64,000 nucleotides of DNA, taken from assembly GCA_016786725.1 (NCBI GenBank), contig JAEUVU010000017.1, positions 62,001-126,000 on the forward strand, written 5' to 3'. The number at the start of each line of letters is the position of its first letter. The stretch's first letter is position 1. A program made the position numbers and the translations under genes. The notes below the pieces were generated by a model. The model saw nothing but the letters and a program-made list of their open reading frames with translations, made no database searches and had not been told where the DNA came from. Source of the stretch: Ferruginibacter sp. GTDB taxonomy: Bacteria; Bacteroidota; Bacteroidia; Chitinophagales; Chitinophagaceae. Positions 36,694 through 46,487 of this stretch are shown here, one piece after another.

Positions 36694-37966
36694 TCGTCTT
36701 TTTTATTTTAAGGAACATGCGGTAAATAAAAGGATTGTGGATCAGCGTCATTTTTATTTTGCTTAGCAAACTTAATTCGCCCAGAATATTTTCACCAATG
36801 CGAAATATATCTTTTGTATGTATATTGTGGTTGATTCCGTTTAATGAAAGTAAATGCTGTTTTAATTCTTCCTTGCTTTTACTTTTCAAAGCAGATTTTC
36901 CAACCGCTATTGCTGAAGCTGTTACTGCTTCAAGGTTATAATGCGCTTTTACATATTCATATCCCTGTAACCCGTACTGCTTTCTCAAATCTTCATTTTC
37001 TTTTAACTTTCTTATTGCTTGTACCATATTAATTTTATCCTCAACGATCAGTCCGCCCCTTTCATGACCAACTACTTCTAATTGTGAGTTATCTTTTAGT
37101 GGGGTGCTTAGCGCAACAACAGGACATTCATACAACAGCGCTTCTGCCAGCACCATTCCAAAACTCTCTCCGATCCTTGCTGCGTGTAAAAAACAATCAA
37201 AGGTTTTATAAAGTGAGCCTAATTCTTCATCGCTATTGGTAGTGGGCAATAAAATAACATGCTGCCGCACCAGTTCCGGGTAAGTTGCAAGTTTAGTTTT
37301 TAATTCATCGGGCAACCCGATAAGTACTAAATAAAATGAGTCATCTGTAATCAACAGATCCTGTAACACATCGAATATGGTCCCATCCCACTTTGAAAGA
37401 AATGGTTGTCCAATTCTTCCCAGTATAAAAGCATTTTCTGGTATACCATCAATTTGCTTTCTTGCTGTTTTCGCTTTAATTGCCAATATCTCCCGGGTGT
37501 TTACAGGATAAGGCACTACAGCACCCAGTGGTAATGGCCTGATAGCTGCTGTCCATTTTTTCCACTTCCACAAACACCACTTTGATAATTGCAGGTGTAC
37601 ATCAATTAATGCAGCATCAGCAGAATAATCGGGCCTTGCAAAAACATTGGTCTCAAGCACCCGGTTATGCTCATGCTTTAAAGCCCTTACCGCACTCATC
37701 ATTTCTGCATTTGCAAACCCGGAGCGGTGTATATGAATGATATCAGGGCTCCAGTTGTTGAGTTTCGTCAGCACATCTTCCCTCGATACGGACCCGTCAA
37801 ATACCTCGATTCCTTCCTGCTGCAACATAACAGACCTTACACCAAGACCGTTCAGGCCAAGCACTTTTACATCGCAACCTGCATCACGGTAACCCAGCGA
37901 AAAATTCTGGGCAGCACGCTCGGTTCCACCCATGCCCAATCCATTTACGATAGTCAATACTTTCAT
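36686..37966 (-). CDS. family 4 glycosyltransferase
   Basis: A 426-residue GT-B enzyme. Opening TIVNGLGMGGTERAAQNF is the classical acceptor-side glycine loop, and ESFGMVLAEA is the EX7E donor site, followed by PVVALSTP. The last 60 residues (KDIFRIGENILGEL to MFLKIKKTSE) form a basic, amphipathic tail that may touch the membrane. A 40-base gap separates it from the FkbM gene upstream. Confidence 0.9.
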   Translation of the reverse strand: MKVLTIVNGLGMGGTERAAQNFSLGYRDAGCDVKVLGLNGLGVRSVMLQQEGIEVFDGSVSREDVLTKLNNWSPDIIHIHRSGFANAEMMSAVRALKHEHNRVLETNVFARPDYSADAALIDVHLQLSKWCLWKWKKWTAAIRPLPLGAVVPYPVNTREILAIKAKTARKQIDGIPENAFILGRIGQPFLSKWDGTIFDVLQDLLITDDSFYLVLIGLPDELKTKLATYPELVRQHVILLPTTNSDEELGSLYKTFDCFLHAARIGESFGMVLAEALLYECPVVALSTPLKDNSQLEVVGHERGGLIVEDKINMVQAIRKLKENEDLRKQYGLQGYEYVKAHYNLEAVTASAIAVGKSALKSKSKEELKQHLLSLNGINHNIHTKDIFRIGENILGELSLLSKIKMTLIHNPFIYRMFLKIKKTSE

Positions 37967-38006
37967 CCGGGAATAACTTATCTCCTGCAGGAATTATACA
38001 ATATCA

Positions 38007-38798
38007 TCACGCTACATAATTATTTACTTCATGCAGCCGGCTGGCAGGAACTGCAATAATATTTCCCCAGATACCTTCAGGATCGGGCCAGGTTGCGTTA
38101 AGGTTTTTTATCTTTTGAAATGGTTTTCCCTGTTCACATTCTTTTAAACCATTCAGTCTGAAAATAGTATAATCATAGTTTTGAAAAAAGGAAGATACCG
38201 CCCTGTCATTTTCAGGTGTATGCAATTCTATTACCAGTATGGGTGATATTTTTTCTATGCTGTTTTTGAAACCTTCCAGTACCTGTGATTCAGCGCCTTC
38301 CACATCAACCTTTATCAGTTTTGGAAACAGATTGCGTGATGTAATAAAATGATCAAGCGTATCTACTTTTACTTTTAGCCCGGTCTCAGTTTCTGTAATA
38401 AAACCCTGCGAGTTATTCGACGCAGTGTCGAAATAGATTTCTCCTTCCTTTGCACCAAGCGCACAATCAACAAGCTCTATATTCTTAAGTTTATTACGTG
38501 AAATGGTTTCTTTTATGAAACTGATATTCTCCGGCTGCGGTTCAAACGCAAATACCTGAATGCTCTTAAAATTCTTTGAAAAATAATAACTATGTAAACC
38601 CACATTGGCACCCACATCAAAAACCACATCATTCTCCCTAACCAATAATTTATATACATAATGTTTTTCAGGCTCAGCATTTCGCCAGAATAACGAAAAA
38701 GAAAACAAAGGCCCTGCCTTTAAATATAACCCTCGTAACTGGCTGCTGATAACCGGCAGTACACTGCCTTTCATTAATGATAAGAATATTTTTTTCAA
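38007..38798 (-). CDS. FkbM-family methyltransferase
   Basis: A 263-residue SAM-dependent methyltransferase. It shows the FkbM motifs FDVGANVGLHSYYFSK (motif I), FAFEPQPEN (motif II) and LIKVDVEGAESQVLEGF. FkbM proteins usually O-methylate sugars or related hydroxyls. The gene's ATG overlaps the end of the SDR gene by 4 bases. Confidence 0.9.
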   Translation of the reverse strand: MKKIFLSLMKGSVLPVISSQLRGLYLKAGPLFSFSLFWRNAEPEKHYVYKLLVRENDVVFDVGANVGLHSYYFSKNFKSIQVFAFEPQPENISFIKETISRNKLKNIELVDCALGAKEGEIYFDTASNNSQGFITETETGLKVKVDTLDHFITSRNLFPKLIKVDVEGAESQVLEGFKNSIEKISPILVIELHTPENDRAVSSFFQNYDYTIFRLNGLKECEQGKPFQKIKNLNATWPDPEGIWGNIIAVPASRLHEVNNYVA

Positions 38799-39766
38799 AG
38801 TGTATTTTTATACCATTTTAAAGTTTCATCTATACCCTGCTTGATATTGATCAAAGGTGACCACCCAAGCTGTTGGTGTATCTTTTCAATATTGGTTGAC
38901 CTGCGACGGATATTGTCAATATCACGTTCTGGCAAATGTTCAATACTTATACCCGGTACAGATTCTTTTATGATCTCTGCGAGCCTGTTCACAGATGTTT
39001 CTATCCCCGTGCCAACATTGAATACTTCACCCAATGCTTTTGGATGCACTGCTGCCAGGATAGTAGCATTTACTGCGTCTGAAACAAAAGTATAATCCCT
39101 TGTTTGTTCGCCATCGCCAATTACACAAAGCGGAAGGCCGGTGAGTGCATTGTGTACAAATTTGCCCAGCACACCGCAATAAGGGTTGCGTGGCGACTGG
39201 CCGTATCCAAACACATTTGAATACCTTACAGATGAAGTTGGTATATCATTGCTTCGGTTGTAGATCATGGTGTAATTTTCGCCGAGTAATTTGGTGGCGG
39301 CATAGTTGCTCAGCACAATTGTGGGATCGTTTTCAGAGATAGGCAGAATCGTAGAACTGCCATATACCGAACAGGATGAAGCATATACAAATCTTTCCAG
39401 TGCAGGCAGTGGGTTATTTTTTATATAATCAAGCAACAGCAATGTACTTTCTGCATTTACTTTCAGGTCGTCCAATGGCTCAGTGCCTGAAGCTGATATC
39501 TGTTTACAGGCCAGGTGAAAAATATAATTTACATCTGCCAGTAAAGGAAAAAGCTTATCTGTATCCAGAACAGATATCTGCGAAAAAGCAACTTTATCAA
39601 TATGGCTTCCTAAGATTGCAGGGTTGCTGTTGGCACAGTTATCTACCACAATAAGGGTACAGTTATAATCATCCACCAGCGTTTTTACCAGGTTATGGCC
39701 AACAAAACCCAGGCCGCCGGTAACCAGCACTTTTTTATTTTTTATCCTTTCGTAATGATTTGTCAT
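38795..39766 (-). CDS. NAD-dependent sugar epimerase/dehydratase (extended SDR)
   Basis: A 323-residue extended short-chain dehydrogenase. The NAD fold starts at VLVTGGLGFVGHNL (GxxGxxG), the catalytic set is Ser in SSCSVYG and the YAATK (YxxxK) pair, and the C-terminal RRRSTNIEKIHQQLGWSP is typical of UDP-glucose or UDP-GlcNAc 4-epimerases and related dehydratases. It converts a nucleotide sugar for the polymer; the exact reaction cannot be assigned. It starts 4 bases after the upstream gene. Confidence 0.88.
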   Translation of the reverse strand: MTNHYERIKNKKVLVTGGLGFVGHNLVKTLVDDYNCTLIVVDNCANSNPAILGSHIDKVAFSQISVLDTDKLFPLLADVNYIFHLACKQISASGTEPLDDLKVNAESTLLLLDYIKNNPLPALERFVYASSCSVYGSSTILPISENDPTIVLSNYAATKLLGENYTMIYNRSNDIPTSSVRYSNVFGYGQSPRNPYCGVLGKFVHNALTGLPLCVIGDGEQTRDYTFVSDAVNATILAAVHPKALGEVFNVGTGIETSVNRLAEIIKESVPGISIEHLPERDIDNIRRRSTNIEKIHQQLGWSPLINIKQGIDETLKWYKNTL

Positions 39767-39770
39767 TTGT

Positions 39771-41027
39771 TTATGATAAGGTTAATGAGATTTTATCCAT
39801 AAAATATTTTGTCATGCCTGCTGCTGTATTTTCCTTTATCAGGGGATGTTCTGTATCAAGAGGCACAAATTCATCTTTGTGTTGTACCAGTTTAAGAAAC
39901 ATATTTTTCAGTTCTTCGGTTTTTGTAAAAGGCAGGTCCGCTTCTTCACCCGAATAAGTAACAAGGTATTGATAATTCAATTTCTTAAGGAAGACGGCGG
40001 GAAAAGAATCCTTATGAACAAATGCAACAAAAGGTTTGCCGCAAACAATAAGTCCCATCAGTTTTGAAGCGGCATAATAAGGCTGCATACCGCCCATTAA
40101 AAAAAGTATATCGGCCTGCATGGTGAGCGCCACCGCATCTTTATAAGTTACCCGCAAACAGGCTTCGGAGGTATAAACCTGCATGGTATGTTTCTCTATC
40201 CAGTTATCAAGCTGGTTTTTAGCAAGCCCCTGTCCTGCATAACTGGTTCCATAAAATTCCAGTTTCAGCGGTACTTCTTTTTGAAGGTGTGCCAAAGCAG
40301 GCATCAGCCCGTCTAATACCGGGTAGCAGTCATTCCAAACAGCGCCAATATAGCGTATCAACAGCGGACCGTTTTTATCTGAATTGTTCTTTTCAAAACC
40401 GGTAAAATCATCCGGCTCTGCTCCGTAAGGAACAGCATACATGGGCACAGATAATAATTTAGGGTGGCGTTTTCTTAAATTTTCATTGATACCTTCTGAT
40501 ACCGAAAAAATAACAGAAGCATTTTTTGTTACCCACCCTTCCAGCCTGCGGGCAATACTTTGTGATAACCGGTGCTTGATTCCCCGCAGGCTGCCGCTTG
40601 TTTCATGCACCCAGGGGTCAATAAAATCAATACCATATTTTACGCCTGTTATCTTTTTGATCAATGGGGCTACAACCAGTATGTACCATGGTGGCACCGG
40701 GTATAAAATAAACACCGGCTTTTTTTTCTTTGCTTCTTTTTTAAGTGCCGAAAAAAGTGATGGCAGCATTCTCAGTCCAAGGTCGCCAATACCCAACTTT
40801 CTTGTCTTCTTAAAATCAAGACAACCAACTTTTATCTCTTCAAATTCTTTTCCAAGCAGTGTACACATCCATGCATCTTCAATTTCTTCCCGGTATTTTG
40901 GAGCAACTGTAAATATGGTTGGATAAAACCCAAATGATGCAGCGTGTTTGACCAACAATCTTACCCGTTGCGAAGGAGGGGCAGCCGAAGGCGGAAAATG
41001 TGGCGCAACTATAAAAATGCTTTTCAC
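39771..41027 (-). CDS. glycosyltransferase (GT4-like)
   Basis: A 418-residue GT-B-like protein. Opening FIVAPHFPPSAAPPSQRVRL is the pattern of WbuB/WbnK-like transferases; YGIDFIDPWVHE and YAVPYGAEPDDF match the N-terminal and hinge parts. The donor site is degenerate: YAASKLMGLIVCGKPFVA takes the place of a clear EX7E motif. Overlaps the upstream transferase gene by 4 bases. Confidence 0.82.
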   Translation of the reverse strand: MKSIFIVAPHFPPSAAPPSQRVRLLVKHAASFGFYPTIFTVAPKYREEIEDAWMCTLLGKEFEEIKVGCLDFKKTRKLGIGDLGLRMLPSLFSALKKEAKKKKPVFILYPVPPWYILVVAPLIKKITGVKYGIDFIDPWVHETSGSLRGIKHRLSQSIARRLEGWVTKNASVIFSVSEGINENLRKRHPKLLSVPMYAVPYGAEPDDFTGFEKNNSDKNGPLLIRYIGAVWNDCYPVLDGLMPALAHLQKEVPLKLEFYGTSYAGQGLAKNQLDNWIEKHTMQVYTSEACLRVTYKDAVALTMQADILFLMGGMQPYYAASKLMGLIVCGKPFVAFVHKDSFPAVFLKKLNYQYLVTYSGEEADLPFTKTEELKNMFLKLVQHKDEFVPLDTEHPLIKENTAAGMTKYFMDKISLTLS

Positions 41028-42247
41028 CTCACTTGCTTATTTAAATGCTGCCATACTTTTCCAAAGTCGTTCTCCCAAAACAATTCTTCCTTGGCGGCCT
41101 TGCGGGATGCATTTTTAAAGCCATTAAGTGTGACCCTGTTATTATTTATCGAATCAATCTTATCTGCCAATTGTTGGAAGTCTCCCTGCTCATATAATTC
41201 ACCAACAGAATAATCATTAACAGTTTCGGCCAATCCCGGCAAGTCGGGCATTATTACAGCCAGCCCGGCATAAATGTATTCAAACAGTTTGTTTGATGAG
41301 GTCAGCATCTGGTTTTCTTCTGCTGCAAGTTCTCCAGCCAGGCCAACATCATATTTTATCAACGATTCCACGATACAGTCAGGATCTGCAGCATCAATCA
41401 CCGTAACAAGATGAGCAATATTTAGCTTCGCCATAAGTTCATCAAGCTTAGCTTTATTTATCCCATTGATATGGCCCTGCAGGTATAAATGAACAGGTGT
41501 TTTACAAACACTCACTGCCTGTAAAAGAATATGTACTCCTCTTACATTTTCAGGCACAATATTTAAGCCATGCCATATTAGCTTTAAAGTACTATCACTA
41601 TTTTCCCGAAAGGCAATATCTGATTTTAAGGGAAGATTTCTTACCCTGAAATAGGACGGGGCGCTGCCAAAATCTTCTTCCAGTTTTTTTACCATTACAG
41701 CTGTTGTACCTAAAACCACCCTGCAAAGTGAAGCATATTTATTTTCTGCTTCAACAACCCATTTATACTGAATATCGTTAAACCCTTTGGATTGGCCTTT
41801 AAAATATTCCTGGCAATCATAGATAATGGCGGCGCCTGTTTTTTTTTGCAGTGAACTTGCCAGGGGAAGTGTATCAACAAGATTTATATATATATAATCG
41901 AAAGCCTGCTTTTTTAGATCAGAAGGAAATAAAATAAAACTCCTCGATAATCCATATTGAAAAAAAAGCCACTTACCGGTAAATTTTAAAAAAAGATAAT
42001 TCAGTTTAAAAACAACCGATGAAAACAACCATCTGATCTTTGATCCAAATGTTCTTTTAGAAATATCATTCTCATAAAGAACCCAGTTTCTAATGCCTGT
42101 TGTTTTATCATACACCTCTTTACTGGCAAGGCCGGTTATGCTGTTAAATACAACAACCTTATCTCCTTTCTTAATAAAAAAATCTGCCGCTTTTAATAGC
42201 CGGGGGTGATAGCATATTTCAGAAGGGGCTAAAATGAGTATACGCAT
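41024..42247 (-). CDS. glycosyltransferase (GT4-like)
   Basis: A 407-residue GT-B-like protein: ILAPSEICYHPRLLKAADFF at the start, AIIYDCQEYFKGQ in the N-terminal half, IWHGLNIVPENVRG at the hinge, and a donor region SSNKLFEYIYAGLAVIMPDLP. The Asp/Glu-rich SSNKLFEY block replaces a textbook EX7E. The gene abuts wecB directly (no base between stop and start). Confidence 0.85.
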   Translation of the reverse strand: MRILILAPSEICYHPRLLKAADFFIKKGDKVVVFNSITGLASKEVYDKTTGIRNWVLYENDISKRTFGSKIRWLFSSVVFKLNYLFLKFTGKWLFFQYGLSRSFILFPSDLKKQAFDYIYINLVDTLPLASSLQKKTGAAIIYDCQEYFKGQSKGFNDIQYKWVVEAENKYASLCRVVLGTTAVMVKKLEEDFGSAPSYFRVRNLPLKSDIAFRENSDSTLKLIWHGLNIVPENVRGVHILLQAVSVCKTPVHLYLQGHINGINKAKLDELMAKLNIAHLVTVIDAADPDCIVESLIKYDVGLAGELAAEENQMLTSSNKLFEYIYAGLAVIMPDLPGLAETVNDYSVGELYEQGDFQQLADKIDSINNNRVTLNGFKNASRKAAKEELFWENDFGKVWQHLNKQVR

Positions 42248-43333
42248 TTACTTACCCGTAAGAATTTTAATGATCGCTTCACTTGTCTTTCCATCTCCAA
42301 AAGGATTATTTCCCGAGATCATTGTTTGATAAAGCGATTCATCGTTCAGCAACTCAATTGTAGTGTTTACTATTTCTTCTGTTTCGCAACCAACAATGAT
42401 CCCAAAGCCCGATTCAACCACTTCAGGCCTTTCGGTAACATTCCGCAATATCAGTACCGGCTTCTTAAAAGATGGGCACTCCTCCTGTATACCACCTGAA
42501 TCCGTCCAAACCAAATAGCTTTCATTTAACTCTTTAGCCAAAGCCAGGTAATTCAATGGTTTTGTGAGCAAAACATTTTTAACATGCCCGAGTTCGTTGG
42601 TTACCATTTCAAAAACATTCGGGTTTGGATGTACCGGCCAGGTAAAAAGTATATCGGGATATTTTTGGCTTACAGTTTTTACGGCTTCACAAATATTTCT
42701 GATGCCGTCTCCATGATTTTCCCTTCGGTGTGCAGTAATAAGTATCTTTCTTTTTTGAGTAGAAGATTCCGAATATCCAGGCATACCCTTTAACATTTGC
42801 ACCATGTCAACAATGGTATTACCAACAGTATAAATTTTTTCAGATGATACCCCTTCTTTTAAAAGATTACCTGATGCATGATGAGTTGGGGCAAAATTAT
42901 AACTTGCAATTAACGAAATGAGCTTCCTGTTAAATTCTTCCGGGAATGGTTCCATCATATTAAAACTCCGCAGGCCCGCTTCAACGTGTGCCACTTCCAG
43001 TTTATTATAAAAGCAGGTAGTAGCAACAGTAGATGCCGTTGAAGTATCACCTTGCACGATCATCAGATCAAATTGGTTTTCCTTTATTACCGATTCAATT
43101 GCTGTGGCAACATTTACCAGGATATCAGTTAACGACTGGTTATGCTGCATGATGTCCAGGTTATGATTTGGTATGATACCAAATGACCTTTCGATTTCGG
43201 CAACCATTTCCATATGCTGCCCGGTATTTATAATGCATAAACTGATCAGGGGATGTTCACGCATTTTCAAAATAAGGGGCACCAGTTTTATCAATTCAGG
43301 CCTTGTTCCATAAACAATAGCTATTCTTTTCAA
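42248..43333 (-). CDS. wecB: UDP-N-acetylglucosamine 2-epimerase (non-hydrolysing)
   Basis: A 361-residue epimerase that interconverts UDP-GlcNAc and UDP-ManNAc. The residues important in the E. coli enzyme are present: Asp in QGDTSTA, Glu in HVEAGLRS, Glu in EPFPEEFNR and His in TAHRREN, plus TDSGGIQEE for the uracil/phosphate side. The related WbpI acts on a 2,3-diacetamido sugar acid, so the substrate could be that instead, given the WbpG-HisH-HisF genes next door. It overlaps the upstream transferase by 4 bases. Confidence 0.93.
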   Translation of the reverse strand: MKRIAIVYGTRPELIKLVPLILKMREHPLISLCIINTGQHMEMVAEIERSFGIIPNHNLDIMQHNQSLTDILVNVATAIESVIKENQFDLMIVQGDTSTASTVATTCFYNKLEVAHVEAGLRSFNMMEPFPEEFNRKLISLIASYNFAPTHHASGNLLKEGVSSEKIYTVGNTIVDMVQMLKGMPGYSESSTQKRKILITAHRRENHGDGIRNICEAVKTVSQKYPDILFTWPVHPNPNVFEMVTNELGHVKNVLLTKPLNYLALAKELNESYLVWTDSGGIQEECPSFKKPVLILRNVTERPEVVESGFGIIVGCETEEIVNTTIELLNDESLYQTMISGNNPFGDGKTSEAIIKILTGK

Positions 43334-44496
43334 TTCAGTGAATTTTGGATCTTTAATATATTCTTGTCATAGGTGCATTTCAGCGAATACTCAATTCTTT
43401 TTTTCTGCATTTCAACACTATTGTAAAACGAAAGCTGGCAGATTGTTTTACTAAAAAGATTGCTAAACTCTTTCTCCCCGGATCTTACGGTCATTGGAAA
43501 AAGTTTTTGTTCCTCATAAAAGGATAACCAGGTTGATACAACAACCTTACCTGTGCTTAAATACTCAAGTATTTTATGTGAATTTGCACCGCCATTTATA
43601 TCCTTTTCAGAACTATTGATATAGATGAACAGGTCTATCTTATCCAGGTCTTCAATTATTTGCGCTGATGTTTTGACCCCGTAAAAGAAAGCGTTTTTAC
43701 AATTTGTTTTCAGATAGTCAATCGTGTTCAATATTTTATCATCATAAACAGCAAGTAAATTATTGCTGTTGCTGCTATGTGCTCCCCAAAAATGAAAATT
43801 GATACCGGGGTTTTCGGTAACGACCTTTTTCAAACCATCTTCATATAGAAAAGGAATTAAAAGATTACCGATATATCCTACGTTAATTGGGGCATTGCTT
43901 TTACTGCCTGCAGTTTCTCCTTGCTGCCTAAGTTCATTCAGTTTTTTTACCGCATATTTTTCATATTCTCTGTTGAGCCCATGATTAATAAGCAGGCATT
44001 GGGAATTTATTTTTCTGAAAGGTTCCAATATGTCTTCGGCAACCGAAACCACCAGGTCCACATTTTTTGCAGCCCTTATTTGTGAATTATTCTGAACTGC
44101 ATCTGCAATAAAAAATATCTTGTTTTTTGCGGGGTATTTATACAAAAAACCATGAAGGTTTGGATCAAAACTCCAAACCTGCTCTAATTGTATGTTCTCC
44201 TTCTTACAGATTCTTTTTACCAATTTAAAAAGATATTGATCGTAGAACTGTGTAAATTTTAAACGGAGCCTTACATAATCAATCAGCTTATTATTGGGCA
44301 GGTAAGAATCAATAACGAACAACGAGTCGTATCCATCAACTTTGTTAACCTGGTAATCTTTTACTTGCTTATCCTGATTTGGGGGATTCATAAAATACAC
44401 CAGGTTACCCTGTTTCTCTAATTCAATGGCATAATTATGTTTGGATATGTGCATATTGCCCCAGGGGTTGGGCGAAATGATCAGGTAAGTATTAAT
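43330..44496 (-). CDS. glycosyltransferase (GT4-like), apparent ATT start
   Basis: A GT-B-like transferase of 388 residues if begun at the ATT at 44496, 374 if begun at the first ATG (44454). The extra codons read NTYLIISPNPWGN, the expected first strand and loop of the family, and sit just before MHISKHNYAIELEKQG. The frame closes at a TGA (44515-44517) with no ATG, GTG or TTG in between. The ATT lies 10 bases after the stop of the amidotransferase gene. The donor region is NSHKILEYLSTGKVVVSTW. It probably needs the upstream residues to fold. Confidence 0.78.
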   Translation of the reverse strand: MNTYLIISPNPWGNMHISKHNYAIELEKQGNLVYFMNPPNQDKQVKDYQVNKVDGYDSLFVIDSYLPNNKLIDYVRLRLKFTQFYDQYLFKLVKRICKKENIQLEQVWSFDPNLHGFLYKYPAKNKIFFIADAVQNNSQIRAAKNVDLVVSVAEDILEPFRKINSQCLLINHGLNREYEKYAVKKLNELRQQGETAGSKSNAPINVGYIGNLLIPFLYEDGLKKVVTENPGINFHFWGAHSSNSNNLLAVYDDKILNTIDYLKTNCKNAFFYGVKTSAQIIEDLDKIDLFIYINSSEKDINGGANSHKILEYLSTGKVVVSTWLSFYEEQKLFPMTVRSGEKEFSNLFSKTICQLSFYNSVEMQKKRIEYSLKCTYDKNILKIQNSLN

Positions 44497-44506
44497 AAAA
44501 GCAGCG

Positions 44507-45712
44507 TTAAATTTTCAATCCTAATTTTCTGGCCACTTGTACAACCGGCCTGAATATTTTTAATAAAGGGTAGGTTTTATAGATACTTTTCAGGGTAGCG
44601 AATTCGGTGTGTTCACGCCTGGGTTGCGTAAGTATCGTTTCAAATTCCTGTTGTGACAGGTTCAGTTTTTTCAGCACAAATGTATAGTCTTCCTGCAATT
44701 GTTTATCATCAATGATCGGTTTAGCCAATTCTTCTATTGCGGCTGCTTTGGTTAGCTGTCCGCTGAAGATCAGATTGGACAAGTGCGCTTTTCTTTTATC
44801 AATACCAAACTTAACCGGCAATATATAACCCTGGTAAAAACGGGTGAACACACTCTCGTAATGCTTACCGCCATAATCTCGCCATCCCAGTTCCTTTGCA
44901 ATTATCTCTTTTACGTTCGCTTTATTATAGGGCAGGTAATTCAGCAGGTTAACCGTTTCTATCCCTTTTACACCGGCAAAATATTTACGTTCCTTCAACC
45001 CAAATAAAGGATAGGTTTTTAATGAACCGGTTCCGTATTTTTTATGAATGTCTTTTATGTTAGCGCTATCACTTTTATCAAAAACCCAGTGCTTCGGCAA
45101 TATGCCCTCGGTAACAATATTGTATCCGCTTAGGATACATTTGATATTATTCTCCGCTGCAATTTTATACAGCGTACCGGCAATGGCATGATCGGTCAGG
45201 GCTTCAATATCTACAACCGATGCTTTTAAGTAAGCCAGCTGCAGGTCTTTGAATTCGTTCCAGTCAACAACCAGTGTATAAAGATCAAAACCAAGTTTTG
45301 CAATGATTTGTTCAATGTTTTTAACAGCCAGTTCACTGTTCCAGCCATTATCAAAATGTACTATCAGGGGCCGAAGTCCCAACTCCTTTGCCTTCAGGCA
45401 TAAATACGTGCTGTCAACACCACCGCTGATGCCGGTTATGCAATCATATTTTTTTCCTGTGCCTGCATCTTTTATTTGTTGTATAATCTCTGCCAACTTT
45501 GCTGCTGCCTCATTCTTTTCAGGAACAAACCATTTTTCTTTTTGCTGATATTCGTAATAATAGCTGCATATCCCTTTTTCGTCAAAGGTTATATCTGGAT
45601 CAGCAATGGTGTCCATCACACTGATAGTACATTGCTGGTACGGCCTGTTAAAATTCGCAGCTTTATCCTGCTTCAGTTTTTCCTCATTATAATGTTGAAT
45701 GTTCAGCTGCAT
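44507..45712 (-). CDS. wbpG: N-acetyl sugar amidotransferase (WbpG-like)
   Basis: A 401-residue PP-loop ATP pyrophosphatase-type enzyme. The ATP loop is SGGVDS (residues 96-101), followed by LIVHFDNGWNSE. In Pseudomonas aeruginosa, WbpG uses ammonia supplied by HisH2 and HisF2 to turn an acetamido group on a sugar into acetamidino. The same three genes lie here in the order hisH, hisF, wbpG with gaps of 4 bases or overlaps, so the reaction is likely the same. The N-terminal zinc-site pattern of many relatives (two CxxC pairs) is here reduced to Cys28 and Cys49. Confidence 0.9.
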   Translation of the reverse strand: MQLNIQHYNEEKLKQDKAANFNRPYQQCTISVMDTIADPDITFDEKGICSYYYEYQQKEKWFVPEKNEAAAKLAEIIQQIKDAGTGKKYDCITGISGGVDSTYLCLKAKELGLRPLIVHFDNGWNSELAVKNIEQIIAKLGFDLYTLVVDWNEFKDLQLAYLKASVVDIEALTDHAIAGTLYKIAAENNIKCILSGYNIVTEGILPKHWVFDKSDSANIKDIHKKYGTGSLKTYPLFGLKERKYFAGVKGIETVNLLNYLPYNKANVKEIIAKELGWRDYGGKHYESVFTRFYQGYILPVKFGIDKRKAHLSNLIFSGQLTKAAAIEELAKPIIDDKQLQEDYTFVLKKLNLSQQEFETILTQPRREHTEFATLKSIYKTYPLLKIFRPVVQVARKLGLKI

Positions 45713-45716
45713 CTTA

Positions 45717-46487
45717 CTAAAGCTTACTGAATAATTTTGTTTTGAGTTCGGTTTGCGAAGGATAACTTATCAGCACAGCCTGGTGCGGCCTTTGAAATAC
45801 AAACATACTTCCGGCTGCCAGTGCTGACGCTCCTTGCCTGATGGCAGGATAAAACCCATCTACTTCATTGGCTCCTCCGCAAATAATTACAGGTATCCTC
45901 AACCGGGCGCTTACATTTTCTACCAGGCCCAGGTCGTAGCCGGTATAAGTTCCGTCACGGTCAATAGAATTTAGCATGATCTCGCCTGCCCCGGCTTCCT
46001 GCATTTTAATACAAAAGTCTATCGGATCCATTCCCGTATTTTCTGTTCCATTCTTTGTATAAACTTTGTACTTACCGAAAAGATTCTTCTTTACATCAAC
46101 AGATACTACCACACTTTGGCTGCCAACCATTGCCGCTGCATTAGTAACCAGGCCAGGGTTATGTACTGCTGTATGGTTTAAAATTATTTTTTCTACCCCC
46201 AGATAAAAAAGCTGCCTGATCTCTTCTATGGTTGTAATACCGCCACCATAGGCCATCGGTATAAAGGCCTCGCCGGCGATCTCTTTTATTTTCTCAATAT
46301 CGGGAGGGCGTTTTTCCCTGGTAGCGTCAATATCCAGTATGATGATCTCATCAACCTCTTTTTCATTAAATATTTTTACAGCATTGATAGGATCACCTAC
46401 ATATTTATGGTTTTTGAACCTAACAGATTTTACAAGTCCACCCTTATGTAACAACAAAACCGGTATTACCCTTACTCTCTTCATCAA
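45717..46487 (-). CDS. HisF-like cyclase subunit of the sugar-amidation system (HisF2/WbuZ)
   Basis: A 256-residue TIM-barrel protein. It keeps phosphate-binding parts (AYGGGIT, ICGGANE) and Asp131, the counterpart of HisF Asp130, but the catalytic Asp11 of histidine-pathway HisF (CLDV) is replaced by Leu12 (PVLLLHKGG). It therefore should channel ammonia from HisH to WbpG rather than make imidazole-glycerol phosphate. Opening LLLHKGGLVKSVRF and GDPINAVKIFNEKEVDE are typical of the polysaccharide-linked subgroup. Overlaps hisH by 4 bases; wbpG starts 4 bases later. Confidence 0.9.
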   Translation of the reverse strand: MMKRVRVIPVLLLHKGGLVKSVRFKNHKYVGDPINAVKIFNEKEVDEIIILDIDATREKRPPDIEKIKEIAGEAFIPMAYGGGITTIEEIRQLFYLGVEKIILNHTAVHNPGLVTNAAAMVGSQSVVVSVDVKKNLFGKYKVYTKNGTENTGMDPIDFCIKMQEAGAGEIMLNSIDRDGTYTGYDLGLVENVSARLRIPVIICGGANEVDGFYPAIRQGASALAAGSMFVFQRPHQAVLISYPSQTELKTKLFSKL

